DNA from: Hyparrhenia diplandra
Lineage: Eukaryota > Streptophyta > Magnoliopsida > Poales > Poaceae
Assembly (NCBI GenBank): GCA_015847255.1
Contig: JADLZK010009375.1
Coordinates: 1-64,000 of the forward strand
Direction of reading: 5' to 3'
DNA: 64,000 nt
Shown here: piece after piece, positions 47,331-59,700 of the stretch
Layout of the letters: each line of letters starts with the position of its first letter
Position numbering within the stretch: position 1 is the stretch's first letter
Made by a program: the position numbers and the translations under genes
Notes under the pieces: model-generated
Seen by the model: the letters and a program-made list of their open reading frames with translations, nothing else
The model's database searches: none
Told to the model about the DNA's origin: nothing

Positions 47331-49084
47331 TGGGGCACAGCCAGCAGCACGGGGAGGAAGAAGGGAAGGGGAAAGGAGGAGGGGAGGTGGCACCAGTCAC
47401 AACAGTGGGAGAGGCCAGCACGCAAGTGGCTCCTCCATCCAGTTCCAGTCCTCCCCCACACCCACTCTCCAGTGGGCCTCACCTCCCAGGCTTTATGAAC
47501 CTGATGACTACTATTCCTTGCACACACACACACTCATCACTCGTACTAATGATGATGATAAATTAAATCACCTTCATCAATCCACGGAGCTCAGAGCAAA
47601 TGAAGAGGAAAAACAAAACATGGTTTCATTCCATATGGGTGCTTCGGTTGTAGTTTTGTTTAGGATAAATAAACAGATAATCTACAGTGTCCCCATTGAA
47701 TGTAGTAAGCACTTCCCTTGAATCCTGGAGGTATGGTCTGGTCAACAAAAACAAATCATGCGGGGTGGTACTATGTGCCACTATTTTGGTGAAACTACTA
47801 CTCCATGTGCCACTATGGGTTACACCCATATGAAATCAAATGAGATTACGAGCAGGTCTGGCCCCACGTGTCAACCTCACAGCAAGTGAGGTGTTTTAAT
47901 CTCTTCGTGTCAGTCTGCTTTAAAGCCTTACAGTTTCTGAAAAACAATAGATTAAATTTAGACTAGATATACATCCTTGATATTATTAGAAACTAGTGCT
48001 CCATCTGTCTGAAAAAAATACAAGGTGGGTTTTGTTATAAAGTTAAAAATAAAGGTCACATGTTTTGATAAAAGGATTAGATAACAGTACAAGTATGGTG
48101 CATTTTTAATATTTATGGAAGGAGTAGCGTACTGTACAAACCAGTGACATGGAGGATAAAGGGAATATTTGACTCTTCGAGAAGTGATTACGTACGTATT
48201 TTTAACTTGTATATACAGTACATGATCAAATAGTACGTGATGAAACAAGATTCTTCGAGAAGTGATAATGACAATTTTTGTGGAACGGAAGGAAGGAGTA
48301 GCGTACAAACCAATACGTGATGAAACAGTAACAATAACAATACCGTACCATGAAACCGTACGATGAAAAGCAACAGATGGTATCGTATTTAATTGAAAAT
48401 GTTTCTAATATTTTGTGCTTCTGACCCCAATTAACCGTCGCTATTGGTATCTCCAAATAAATTTATTAAAAAAAACTAGATTTGAATATCTATCTAATGA
48501 TATTAATTATGCACCATTACTATTATTAACTTTTATACATATTTAGTCAAAATTTTGGTTCTGGGAAAGTGAAGACGACAGATATTAAAAGACAGAGGAA
48601 GAGAATATATGTTTGGACAAATTTGAATATTTTATACTCGTCTAAAAATAAGAATGGCTCTCTTTGTTGGATCGAGTGAGTAGTGTATCAAAGTATAAAC
48701 CAGCACATGGTGAAACAGTAATAGTAATTATCCTAACAGGAAATAATCGAAAAGATATTTAGGGCATTTTGTTTAGCACACAACCAGGAGCTCCGGTTCC
48801 GGCTCACTACTCATAGGAGTCATTTGTTGTTCTCTTCTTTTACTCTTTCACTAACACAACCGAGCACCGGTCAACCAAAAATCGAGCTTCTCCAGCTCCG
48901 GTTCTCGCGGGCTCCCATACAACTATAGTGTAGGAGCCAGCGGAGTTGTAGCCGGAGCCCTCCCAAAGAGGCCCCAGTGTGAGAGACACATGTACACTCT
49001 AGATATGTTTTTCTTTGGTATGGCACATGTCAAATATGTCTCTCTATTTTGTATCGTGGCAATATCTCAATAAACAATAGGTCT
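47331..49084. other. Intergenic stretch with MITE-like fragments
   Basis: This is AT-rich DNA. From 47,994 to 48,130, the ends CTCCATCTGTCTGAAAAAAATA and AATATTTATGGAAGGAGTAGC resemble a small Stowaway MITE. Related short blocks recur at 48,170-48,340 and 48,675-48,735. At 48,800-48,970 there is a stretch with CCGGAGCC-type repeats that may be another MITE. No gene seen. Confidence 0.45.
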
Positions 49085-49100
49085 CGTGTTTGTAATTTAT
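49085..49100. repeat. Left copy of a 16-bp target-site duplication
   Basis: CGTGTTTGTAATTTAT also occurs at 52,120-52,135 on the other side of the LINE-derived insertion. Confidence 0.8.
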
Positions 49101-52100
49101 TTTTCGCGACCGGGCCATTCACCCGTTTTTCATTAAGAGGAGGAAAACCAAATCCAAATACAAATAGAGTTCATGATGCCGAAAGTGGACATCAAAAGAA
49201 ACGAACAGAGAGAAAGAACAACCTATCTACCGGAAACAAACTTTGCGATTACATGATGAACAAGTTGTGCGACCAGACCAGGAGGACAATCCACATCCAC
49301 TTAGGCCCCGAGGCGGCGCTTCTTGCCTAGAAGGAAGCGTTCCATGCCCTCCCTATTCACCTCAAAGAAGAGGCCCCGTGAAGGCGCATCGCAACTCGTC
49401 AAAGGAGACCGCATCCTCATGCTCGGCCTCAACCTCGATCCCCATCTTCTTGAGCAAAACTCTCCTTGCACGGTCCTCTCGGCACGTGGAGCCTAGACCC
49501 ACTCTTTGCGGCGAGTCGTGCGGCTGCGTTTCGGCAAGATTAGCCCGAGGCGTGTCCTGGCGCGCGCGTTTTTCCTCAAGACCGGCGTGAGAGTATCGAT
49601 GGCTCCGGCCTCGTGAAAGCGGCTATGAACTCGTCAACCGGCCAGCGAAGCACCGAGGTCGAAGGGTGTGCAGTGCACCCATCTTCGTCGCCACGAGCAT
49701 CGGTGGCAAGGCGTCGCCAGCACTGGGGAGGTCAACCCCAACCTCGCTGCGGCTCGAGGCTCACGCTGCGCTCATGAACCCCGGGTGGCGGCGTGGGCCG
49801 CTCGGGTGCGGCGCCCCGACACGACGGTGACTAGTGGGACGGCGAGCTCGGCCTCAACCAAGTCGGCCCACTGGGCCGTCCACCGGCCCTCGAGCGGTGG
49901 TCGAGGAAGCGAAGCAATCGGCCGCGGCGGCCTCATCGGGCATCTCCGAGAGCGGCGCGCGATGAGGGAAGCCGCGAGCTCATCTAGCATGGGGTCCACC
50001 GAAGAGGCGGGGACACCGCATCCTCGCCCGGCCTGGCGTAGCGGTGGCGGCCGCACGGGCCACCGGGCTGGTGCCCACCCTGCAGATCGTTAGCCGATGG
50101 TCTTTGGCGCGATGTAGGCTCCTCCCAGCGGTGGTGGCGGTGGCGACACGGAGGGATCCGGGAACACCGTGGGCGTCGAACCAGGCCCTGAGGGGCCCGT
50201 GGAGGTGGAGCGGCGAGAACGACAGCACCACTCCCGTCCCCGCAAGGCCGGGCGGCCCGCGCTTGGCCCCGCTCCGACCCTTCGGCGGCGGCGCGGCGCC
50301 GATGCCCGCGGTGGCAAAGCAGGCGGCAGCGACGGAAAGTGCGGGCGCGTGGACATGCTCGTCGGAGAGCGATTGAAGCGGCGCCGACTAGGTCCGGCGG
50401 AACGGCTCGGCGGAGGGCGACGGTGGCCGGCGGCGCGGCCGGGCGCGGTGGAGGACCTCCCCGCCCGGCCGTGACGGTGTGGAGGGGAGGCGCCGGCGGG
50501 GGGCCCCAAACGCAGTGGGCCGGGACGGCCCCGCCACCTTGGGACCGCGCGTCCGCCGGGCCGGCGTGCCAAAGCGCGCGGTGGACGGGACGCGTTGGCC
50601 GGGGTCGAGGGCGGCCACGGACGTGACGCGCCTTTGTTGCTCGGGGCGGCGGGGGGAGGGGGACGCGGCTGCATGGGGAGCCACGGGTGCACTGGCCGGC
50701 TCGGCCGGAGGTCATCTTCTTCTTGCTTGCCGGGACGGCCGGGGCGTTTTCTTCTTCATGGCGGGTACGGCACCACCGGGAGCTCCAATGCCGGACCGGG
50801 AAGCCACACCCCTAGTGGCTTCGACGGATCCGCCGGCCACCCGGGGACGGTCCACCCCGGCGAGCACCCGGTGGCGTCGACACCGCCCCGGAGCGTGGAG
50901 ACGACGGGACGGAGGAAGCCGATGGCCTCGAGAGGAGGACCGGTGCCCCATGGCTATCCGGGCGATGGAGGAAGCGAAGTCGGCGGCGGTGGTGGCTCCT
51001 CGAACTCGTCGTCGAGCGATCGGACATGGGGACGTCAACCCGCCGCTCCTCCTTGGTCCTGCCGACGGAGGAGGGAAGAAGGGACGAGCCTCGGAGAGGC
51101 ACTTGCCGGGTGGAGGCCGTGGTCGAGGAAGGAGCCGCCGGTCTCCATCCACCAACTCGCCCCTCTTCGACCTCCCCCGACGCCGGATAGAGGGCAAGCA
51201 CGAGCAAGGGCGACGTTGGAGTTCGGCCGGTCCGACGCGGACAAGCCGGACAAGGTCGGGGAGGCAAAGAACCAACGGGGCCGCAGCGGGACCGTTGGAG
51301 GAGGCGGCGCACATGCCGCCGGGGCAAAAGGCGCCCGACGCCCGGGCCGAGGAGGGGAGAAGACGAGGACGGTGCCGACCGCCGCCATGGTGGAGTCGGG
51401 CCCGGCATGCCGGCATCGAGGTCTCGTGCCCGCCCGGGAAAGGCGCCGCGCGGGCCTCCCACCGAGGCAGCGGGAGAGGGTGAGGACACAACCGCGACGA
51501 GGTGGAAGGCCCGGGCGTCTTGGACCCGGACTCACACGGGCCGAGGCGGTCGGCGGCGGTGGTGGCGCGCCCGATCAAGGCAGCGTCCGGGCATAGTCCA
51601 CGGCGCGAAAGCTTACGGCCGCAGCTGAGGGCCGGTCTCCATCGCAAGCACGAGGAGGACGACGCCCCAACCGGACAACCTCCTCGGGCGGCGGAAACGA
51701 CCTCGCCGCCCGCCCGGCGGCGACGACGCGACCCCTCCCCGGCCGGGTCTCGGCAAACCCACATGGCCGCCAGCGAGGACACACTCGGGCGTCCCCGACG
51801 CGATCCGACGCATCTTGGTCGAAGCGCCCACACCCGCTCGCGCACGGGCAGCCGTGGCGCCGGTCACCCGAGCCAAGCGGGGCAAGCAGGGAGCGCAACC
51901 ACACCGAGGAGTAGCTGGAGAACCTCCGCCGGCGCCATGGAGAGGTAGATCAGGTGGGGGTGGGGCTCGGATCTAAGCTGGGAGGGGAAGGGAGGTGGCT
52001 GGGGGCTTAAGTTGACGGTGGCGGACGGGGGCGGCGGCGCCGTCGCCAACGGTCGGCACGGGAGCGTCGGGAGGCCTCATTTCATTCCCTGATTTACGAG

Positions 52101-52119
52101 ACTGTCTGGGACCCTGCTC
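49101..52119 (-). mobile_element. LINE-derived (non-LTR) retroposon with an ORF1-like GC-rich body
   Basis: This 3.0-kb GC-rich segment is flanked by a perfect 16-bp direct repeat, the mark of target-primed insertion. On the minus strand it starts at 52,119 and ends with CTCTTAATGAAAAACGGG..GGTCGCGAAAA. That is like the 3' end of plant LINEs (short A tail after a CTCTTAAT-type end), from memory. The GC-rich body (about 51,940-49,310) looks like a broken Arg/Pro/Ser-rich ORF1-type region. Near its end I can read fragments resembling proteins of unclassified grass retroposons (for example SVDPMLDELAASLIARRSRR near 49,980 and a final NREGMERFLL-like piece near 49,330-49,360). I see no reverse transcriptase, so it is non-autonomous or deleted. 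The exact protein family is uncertain. Confidence 0.6.
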
Positions 52120-52135
52120 CGTGTTTGTAATTTAT
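52120..52135. repeat. Right copy of a 16-bp target-site duplication
   Basis: Identical to 49,085-49,100. Confidence 0.8.
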
Positions 52136-52935
52136 ATGCTCTCGCTTGACCATTGCAACATTAATTAGTGTTTTTTGTGCTAGACTAGGGAGAGAGAGGC
52201 CGGCGATAAAACGACAAAGGTAAAGCATGATTATATCTGTGGCGTCCGACACGTATATTGCAGCGCATGACTATACCCTTATTTTATTTGTCACACGGTT
52301 GTACTCTAGTACGTTATTTGTATGATAGATATATGAATTGGTAGTAGTGCTTGATGGAAGAAGAAGACGACGACTAGACGAAGAGGACATATTATTTTGT
52401 GTGTACTGTTTATATTTATATTAGCCGAAGATGGAAACCACCGTGGATGGGAAACCCAATTAACAACCAAGGGCAGCAAGCCAAGGCACTGTTTGGTTGG
52501 TTGGTTCGTGCTACGGTGGGAGGGAGAGGTAGCAGCGGTGATGGACGGAGCGGGGCATGGACCATGGTCGACCATAGATAGATAGATACAGTAGTAGATG
52601 GGAAGAAGAAGACGACGAGATGAGGGAGAGAGGTGTTAGGGTGAAAGGGACGGAAGAAACAAGGGATGAGCTGATCACTACTGGCTCCCCGCCGAGAGTC
52701 GTCTGAGCTGAGGTGTGACGACTCGACGAGCCCCCGCTGCTGGGCTTGCGCATGCAGTGACTCATCACGCGCCGTGACATGTGCCGACAAACCAAGGTCG
52801 TGGTAGCTACCTGTCTGGCGGCTGCGCGCGGTCCCTTACCACACCGCCCGCCCTCCGTATACTGTATCAGGCATGCAGCGGATGAACCAAACCTAAACTA
52901 CTTCCCACTTACAGTATATACTAGTATTAGACCTC
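52136..52935. other. Intergenic stretch
   Basis: AT-rich with short low-complexity GATAGATAGATA at 52,575. No gene seen. Short frames have no recognisable product. Confidence 0.4.
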
Positions 52936-53159
52936 GGATGTATTTAGCTAACTGAAATTTGACAATGTAACACTTTTTGTTGTTTGTGATAATTTTAATC
53001 CTACCATGATCTCACTAGGCTAAAAAGATTCGTCTCACAAACTACATACAATATGTGTAATTAGTTCTTTCGTTTACCTATATTTGATACTTCATACACG
53101 AGGCAAACGATTTGTTGTGTCAGGATTTGGAGTTCCAAAATTTGGAACTAAACACATCC
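52936..53159. mobile_element. MITE with GGATGTRTTTAG ends
   Basis: The left end GGATGTATTTAGCTAACTG and the complement of the right end, GGATGTGTTTAGTTCC, form inverted repeats. The length is 224 bp. The internal text CTCACAAACTACATACAAT and GTGTAATTAGTTC is typical of a widespread grass MITE group, and is shared in part with 33,893-34,105. Confidence 0.65.
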
Positions 53160-53182
53160 TTTGTTTGGTTTCGGTGACTTAC

Positions 53183-53425
53183 ATCCTGTTTGGTTCCAAA
53201 TAAGCAAGTGATTTGAAACCAATGACTTATAAGTCATGGTTGTTTGGTTGTAAATGGTTTATAAGTCAGAAAAAAATGATGACTTATAAGTTTTTAGCAG
53301 ACGTAAACCAACTTGTTGCATATAAGTCGACCTTGCTTATAAGTTGGTGGTGTTTGGAAAAATAAGTCACTTATTTTATTTTTTTAAAACTTATGATTTC
53401 GTGACTTGTTTGGAACCAAACAGGG
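53183..53425. mobile_element. hAT-like MITE with CCTGTTTGGTTCC ends
   Basis: The left end TCCTGTTTGGTTCCAAATAAG and the complement of the right end, CCCTGTTTGGTTCCAAACAAG, are inverted repeats of about 20 bp with two or three differences. The inside has several ACTTATAAGTC-like words. Length 243 bp. Confidence 0.65.
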
Positions 53426-53670
53426 TCTTATTAAGTCAAGTAACTAAAAATCAGCAACTTATAAGTCATGCATGTTTGGTTGTAGATCACTTATAAGCGG
53501 GTCTATACATACAAATATCTAGGTGACTTATAAATTTTAATTTAAATAAGGGTGTATCAACTTATGATTTATAGCTCTCATGACTTAATAAGTCAAGGCA
53601 AAATAAGTCTGTTTTTCATCTTTTTAATTTTTATAAGCAGATGATTTATTTGAAACCAAAGAGGGCCTAG
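53426..53670. mobile_element. Related partial MITE
   Basis: It carries the same TTATAAGTC words and ends in ATTTGAAACCAAAGAGGGCC, a diverged copy of the right end of the preceding element. It looks like a second, damaged copy placed head to tail. Confidence 0.45.
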
Positions 53671-55158
53671 TCCAGCACATGCATGCTAATCTTGTGCACC
53701 GCCACAACACTACCGCTATCTGCCGCATGCGGCCTGCCCATATCATGTTTACTCATGGTTTCTGCGGCTCATACACCGGCTGATGCTTATTTACCGTGAG
53801 AGAAAAATATCGTGGCCGATAATGTCAAGCAAACAGGTTAAATCTGTAATCTTCGCGCCGTAACAGCAGCACTTTTATTACTTCATCGCCTCCGCCCCGG
53901 TCGTATTCTCCTCCTTGCTTGTTCATCAATGCCGGGAGCACTTGCTCGATCGCTCCTCGGTACGGTCTTCCTCCCAAGTAAAGTCCCACCCCCGCTACGT
54001 CGTCCGGTCGCCCGGCATGCATGCATGCACGGACGCGACCAGAGCCGGCACAGCCTCATCCTCTGCTCCTCAACGATGAGTGAGCAGTGCTTGCATGGCC
54101 ACCCGTAACAGCTAGCGCATTTGCTTCAGCCATGTGAAACACAGTTGCCACCCTCTCACCGTCATTTTTTAAAAAATTGGGGTTTCACCACTGCCATTCC
54201 ATAATAAGAACGGAAATACAAAGCATTAATGAGAGGTTTTGAGACAACATGATAAGAAGAAAGGTAGACATAAGAGCGCCACCGATCCCACATGGATGCG
54301 CTTGACCAATGGGCGCAAGAGGTGGCAACCACACAAGGAACACCAAACAGTATAGATGATATGATGATACTTCGTATAGCACCATCAAGCAGCACCACAT
54401 ACACATACATTCCTCCAAGACAAGCAGAAACACAAGCCCTCACCTCAGCTCACTGTACTGATTTGCACTGAAGTTACGTTGCTGCTACGTACGACGAACG
54501 ATCAGAGACGACATTAGTAGTAGTGATAAATACAGTACTAACCCCAGTTGCGTTGCGCTCCAATCGCTCGCTTCAAAACAAGCAAGACGATAAAAGAAAG
54601 GCTGCCGCGCCTCCTCCTCTACGTACTACTATACTGGCCAGAGAACTCCAGAGTCCACAGACTAGTACAGTACTATTATGCAGCTAGTACATTACTATTA
54701 GTGGGCGCGTGGGTGTGTCATGTGTAATATATGTGTGCTTTTGTGCAGAAGAAGCAGGACACGACCACAGTCATCAGCAGGCAGGGCTAAAAGTAGTAGT
54801 GCTCTCTGGTAACGAAAGATCCATTTGGATTTCACCTCCATCAATGCTCCCTAGGTAGTAATTTCCTTCTTTTCTCTAGTTGATTGATGCGCGTCGTCCA
54901 ACGGCAAAGGTTTCATCGCGCCGTGACAAATAAAAAGCATCATCAGCTAAAGCGCCATTCTTTCTTTCATTCATTAATTACTAACACTGTTGTTGCGTTC
55001 GCTGTCTGTGGATACGATGCAAATTTAAAAGGCTGCCCTCCCTCCTCTCCTCATCTGTAGTGTCACTGTTTGTGGCCCTCTTGGTTAATAGCTGCTGCCG
55101 CGTGCAGTGCAACTTGCAAACAGTTGAAATGTGCAGAGTACTATGGTGTTTTCCGTTG
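53671..55158. other. Intergenic stretch
   Basis: I see no gene with a recognisable product. A minus-strand frame of 93 codons (54,443-54,162) has no similarity that I know and no supporting gene structure. Confidence 0.4.
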
Positions 55159-55173
55159 AATTGTTGTCGTTAA
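55159..55173. repeat. Left 15-bp target-site duplication of the SINE
   Basis: AATTGTTGTCGTTAA is repeated exactly at 55,499-55,513. Confidence 0.85.
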
Positions 55174-55498
55174 AAAAAACTCGGTTGAGTTGGGAAAGAC
55201 CGCCGCACCGCATTGTTCTTAAGAAAAACCCGGTTTTCTCGACCGGTAAATCGAATCCCAGTCCCGCCCCGACACTAGGGAGCAGCCCATGTGAATCGCG
55301 ATCCTCAATCCTCGGAGAGGACTGGGTCGGAAACACCGTAACCCCTCGAAGTCGGCTCTTAACTAGTGCTTTGGACACGGGACTAACGAGAGAAGTTTTT
55401 TTAACCACAGACTGAAATTCGCTCCCACGGGGAGTCGAACTCAAGACCTGTGGAGTGCCGCTCGAGTATCCTAACCATTAGGCTAGGACCCCTTTGGC
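55174..55498 (-). mobile_element. tRNA-derived SINE
   Basis: On the minus strand the element begins GGGGTCCTAGCCTAATGG. It contains an RNA polymerase III A box (TAGCCTAATGG, 55,485-55,475) and B box (GTTCGACTCC, 55,440-55,431) at tRNA-like spacing. It ends in a short T run (seven or eight T) next to the target duplication, and it is flanked by a perfect 15-bp repeat. The tRNA-like head and T-rich 3' end fit plant SINE families such as Au. It is longer (about 325 bp) than the roughly 180-bp Au elements I know of, so it may belong to another grass SINE family. Confidence 0.85.
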
Positions 55499-55513
55499 AA
55501 TTGTTGTCGTTAA
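55499..55513. repeat. Right 15-bp target-site duplication of the SINE
   Basis: Identical to 55,159-55,173. Confidence 0.85.
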
Positions 55514-56640
55514 TAAACTTTTTTTTCATTTCAAGTGCTCGATCGTTTAGTTGTTTCGATTTGACTTTTGGCCTTTTGGCTTGAGCTGCAGGTGATTATT
55601 GTTTCAACCGGCTTGTGCTTGTTATAATATGCTGTTCATTGTGTTCAAATAGCTAAAATCAGCGCGGCCATGCATGTAGAGGGGGCGGACACTACTGTTG
55701 AGCTCAACAGCTAGCCGATCCGGTCGGTCCTCATGGTGTAATTGGATAGCAGCCGGCTGCTGCACTGCATGCATGGTCCTCGTTCTTTCTCCCCAATCCC
55801 CATCGGGCTGCATGCATGCATGCAGTCCAAACACGCGTACGTGTACTGCCGTGGTAATTAATCACTACTCCCTTTCCTACCTTCATCTCATTTCATTTCA
55901 CGCACAAGAACCAATTAACCGCCACGCCGTACACTAGATTAGATTAGTGTAGATCAGATAGATAGATGGATGAATAAATATAAATACAGTACACTTGCAA
56001 AGTTGCACTGTTACTGCGCCCTGTAATAACCAGGATCAACATACTGTCAGGCGTCCCCTGCAGCTTAAGATCCGGTAGAAAAAAGGCTACTACTGTAGTC
56101 CTATATAAACAACAGTAAAGTAACTGCGTCTGTCAGCAGCAGCTCCTCTTCCTCCTACTTCTGCACGGTAATTAACGCGGAGTTTATTTTACCATTATTG
56201 TGCCCCGGCCCGGACCGGTACGTGCATGGTCGTTGGCGCTCGTTCTACCGCCCGGCCTCGACGCCTCTGTGCTGGATCGCCATTGCTGCTGCTGCTGCTG
56301 CTACCTGCTATGGTGGATAGAAAGAGGAAGAGGCCGGCCGGAGAGGACTATAGAAAAAGCCTGCCTGCGGCTGCGTGTGCACACGGCATTGTTGGGCGCG
56401 TCCCCCAGATTTTACGTGAGGCCGGTGCTAGTACGAGAACATGCGAATTCATTGGCTCATCAGGCATTTTAAATTTTGGGAGCACGTACTTACGTACTGG
56501 TAGTAGTTGTTTTGCAGCATTTGGAATTTGGATCCAATTGGTGATAAAGTACACGGTGCCAAGGCATTATTTACATCTACTCTAACATTATGAGGGAGAT
56601 ACATTAGATATCTTTCAGGTCTAGTTTCGATTCAACCATT
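55514..56640. other. Intergenic stretch
   Basis: Mixed composition with short CATGCATGCATG runs (55,809). No gene seen. Confidence 0.4.
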
Positions 56641-56755
56641 CTCCTTCTGAATTAAAGAATATAAAGAAAGAATTGAACTAAACAACCCCTCAATTCCCTT
56701 CAATCTCTAAATGAATTGAATAAGCCAATGGAACCTTAGGACCCTGTTGGTGCCA
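56641..56755. repeat. MITE-like fragment
   Basis: AATTGAACTAAACAACCCC and CTCAATTCCCTTCAATC are the reverse complement of text near 33,760-33,810. This indicates two copies of one short element family. Confidence 0.4.
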
Positions 56756-59700
56756 GGTCCAGCTCTCTTGTGGGCACTATAGTAACAAGAACGAAGTTGT
56801 TTTACCTTCTTTCTTACTATAAATGATCGAATGAATTAGGAGAAGCAAGGCAGCCAGCGTGTTCCCTTGAACAAGACGTACCCAAGATCCACGACAGGTT
56901 AGCACGAGAAGAGAGAGGTCGAGAGAAAGTAATGTGAGTGGAATAATCATGTGGAAACGCCTTTTTGTGGTGGCTTTTCTGGCGTTGCCGTGTCCTGCTG
57001 CTCCCTCCTCCCTCCAACTGGGTTTTAGATGCGATGCATCCCCCTCCCAATCCTGTTGCTGTTGCTTTCCTTCTCGTTTATTTTCCCCTTTTGCCCGGAC
57101 CAAGTGGTGCATAATTTGCACACCGGTACCGGGGCCGCCCCTTTCCTTACTCAGCTCGATCATCAGCCTGCTGACAGCTCTGTCTGATGATACCAGCAGT
57201 GACTAGTGAGTGTGCTCTTTTGAAGCCTATCTCTTCGTCACTTGTGGCAACCAAGGATATATATATAGATAGATTAGATATATGGATGGATAGATACCCA
57301 GCCAGCAGCCAAAGCCCTTTTATTCTCTTTTTCTTTTCCGAAGGAATCGCTTGTTTCAAGGGAATAACTGTCTTTATTTGCTACGACCGATTATCTTTCA
57401 CTGTCTTTTTCCCTGTAAATCTATACCTACTAATAAAAGAGAAAATTTCCGTGGTCTCCCCTATCTTTGGTTCCACCTTCTCTGTCTACATTATATAGGC
57501 ACTGGGGCCTTGACCTCCTCCCCGTTGCTATGAAGTCCCTATGGCAATCCTTCTAGGATTTACCATAAAACATGCAAACCTACATGCAACGGGGAAGGAC
57601 TCCGACTTGGACTGCGGTTCGGGAAGGTGCTGTGCACATCTCCGGAACCTTCTAGAACTCTATGTGTCCTAACTACACTAGGACTTCTAATATGACTAGG
57701 ACTCTAAACAGGATTACAATAGGAATATGACTAGAACACTACTATGTCTAACATGTCCCACCGGAATACGTCTCGGACTCCCATTACACGCCTCATGAAG
57801 TCTTGATTAGAATAGAAAATTAGAAGACAATGGTCCACCCAAAAATTTCGTCCAACCCTCTCCCTACCCTCCATCCGACCAGGAAGTTTCCCGCCTAAAA
57901 ATTTTTGTCCAGCCTTGGCGCCCGCTTCCATGTAGTATTTGTCCTTTGGTTATCATGTCGCACGTGCAGTGCAGTCCGGCCCTTTGGTTATCGTAATAAA
58001 CTAAACGAGTTGCATACGGATCGAAGAGAAAAGCTAGCTCTGCATGCCCGCCTTTTCTTCCCAACCGATTCGGTTTCCCGCCCCGGGATACGTGTCAGAC
58101 GTATAGAATATGGAATAGATACTTCCTTGGGTGTAGATTTAAAAGAGCTCTAAATCCGAAAAAAACTCTCCACAAACTCATATACATATATACGATTTCT
58201 TGTCCAATACCAAACAGGTCTAAGCGAGGAGGGCAAATAAAACTCTCCACATACATATATACGATTCATCAATCCTAGACTTCACGCCGTCAATCAATAT
58301 TAGAGCGAAGGCAAGTACACGTCGTGCGGAGGCTCAACCGTGACGCTAAGACCTTTTGGGAAGCTGAATGCCACCGTCAAAGGCGCTCAAGCGGCGGCAC
58401 GCCGACCTCAAGCTCGCCATCTTCGACATCTACACGCCAGCTCTGCAAACTTCGCACAAGACCCGACAGCTTATGGTACATGCGTGCGTGTTCAATAATG
58501 CCGTGATCGAACATGTCATAGTGGTATGAGCGGCGAGCATATATATGCATATGATCATTGATATTGTCGCCGTTGTCGTTTATGTAGGCTTCCAGCGAAC
58601 GCGAGGGAGACGTCTTTGCCGGATGGGGACGGCCAAGGCGATGGTGTACTGTGCGGCCCGGCGACGGTCGGAGCGTGCTGAAACGCCGGCAGCTATGTCG
58701 CGCCCACCGTTCCTCGGAATGCGCATAAGTACTCGGAGGTAATAAGAAATTGTCAGCGGCTAAGCCCCATGATTGTGTTTGTATCGTGGTATGTCAAGTA
58801 TATATTCTTTAGATTTTGAATTTAGGATTCCCTTGAGGTGCAACACACATGTTTAGTATGACACCGAAATTTCTAAAATTCTGAAATTGCAACAACGAGG
58901 TGGAGCTCCAGTAGCGATGTCGATCGCATCTCTTATCTTTGGGCTGCGGGCCACCGACCGCTTGCTAGGATGGCGGCAAAGGTGGAGCTCGGCCATGAGA
59001 GCTAGCTAACGGCACTGGCCACCGAGACTTGAATCTCGGAGAAGATGCCTTGGCGCGGCGCAACGACGACGCGCGGAGTTAGAGCACGCGATGGAGCTTG
59101 ATATGTACAATTTTTTCCCAGAAGAACGCACGGGCAAATTTTGCTAGTAAATAAATAAAACAGAGAAACATGCATGTGGGAAACAGTCTGATGTCGTATT
59201 CACTGCTACGGACCAGCCACGACCTTGCATTGATACCTACTCCTACAACCAAAAGTTTGCATTTTTACACGGTTGTGACTGACGGCTTTGATGGATCGAC
59301 TCTGGTACAATACGACAACACACACCCCAAAAAAAGAGAGATGTGGTTGACCTTTCTTTCATGGGTAAAGTGCATTTCTCAATCTTCAAGTTGTATGTCA
59401 ATTGAATTTTCATCTAAAACTATGAAACCAGGTAATGGACACACTCTCTAGCTATTCGGACAAATTTGGTTCCCTAACTTGAATCATAGGTGGTTTATGT
59501 TATTTAAAAAGTTTTTAAAAATCTGGTTCCATCACTAGAAAATATAATTTATCTATTTTAAATAAAAAAAAAAACATTGCACTAGTTCTAATTCCTTTTA
59601 AAAATACTTCCTATTTATTTGATATGAGATCGAACATGGATTTCTTCAGATTATAGCAACGTAAATGACTTACTACTGTATACAACAGGTACTAATGGAC

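Noticed and set aside
49984..51596. Plus-strand frames of over 300 codons inside the LINE-like insertion
   Set aside because: They run opposite to the direction given by the 3' tail and target duplication and are Arg/Gly-rich shadows of the minus-strand body.
54162..54443. Minus-strand frame of 93 codons with a hydrophobic start
   Set aside because: No similarity that I recognise and no promoter or splice evidence; a chance frame is equally likely.
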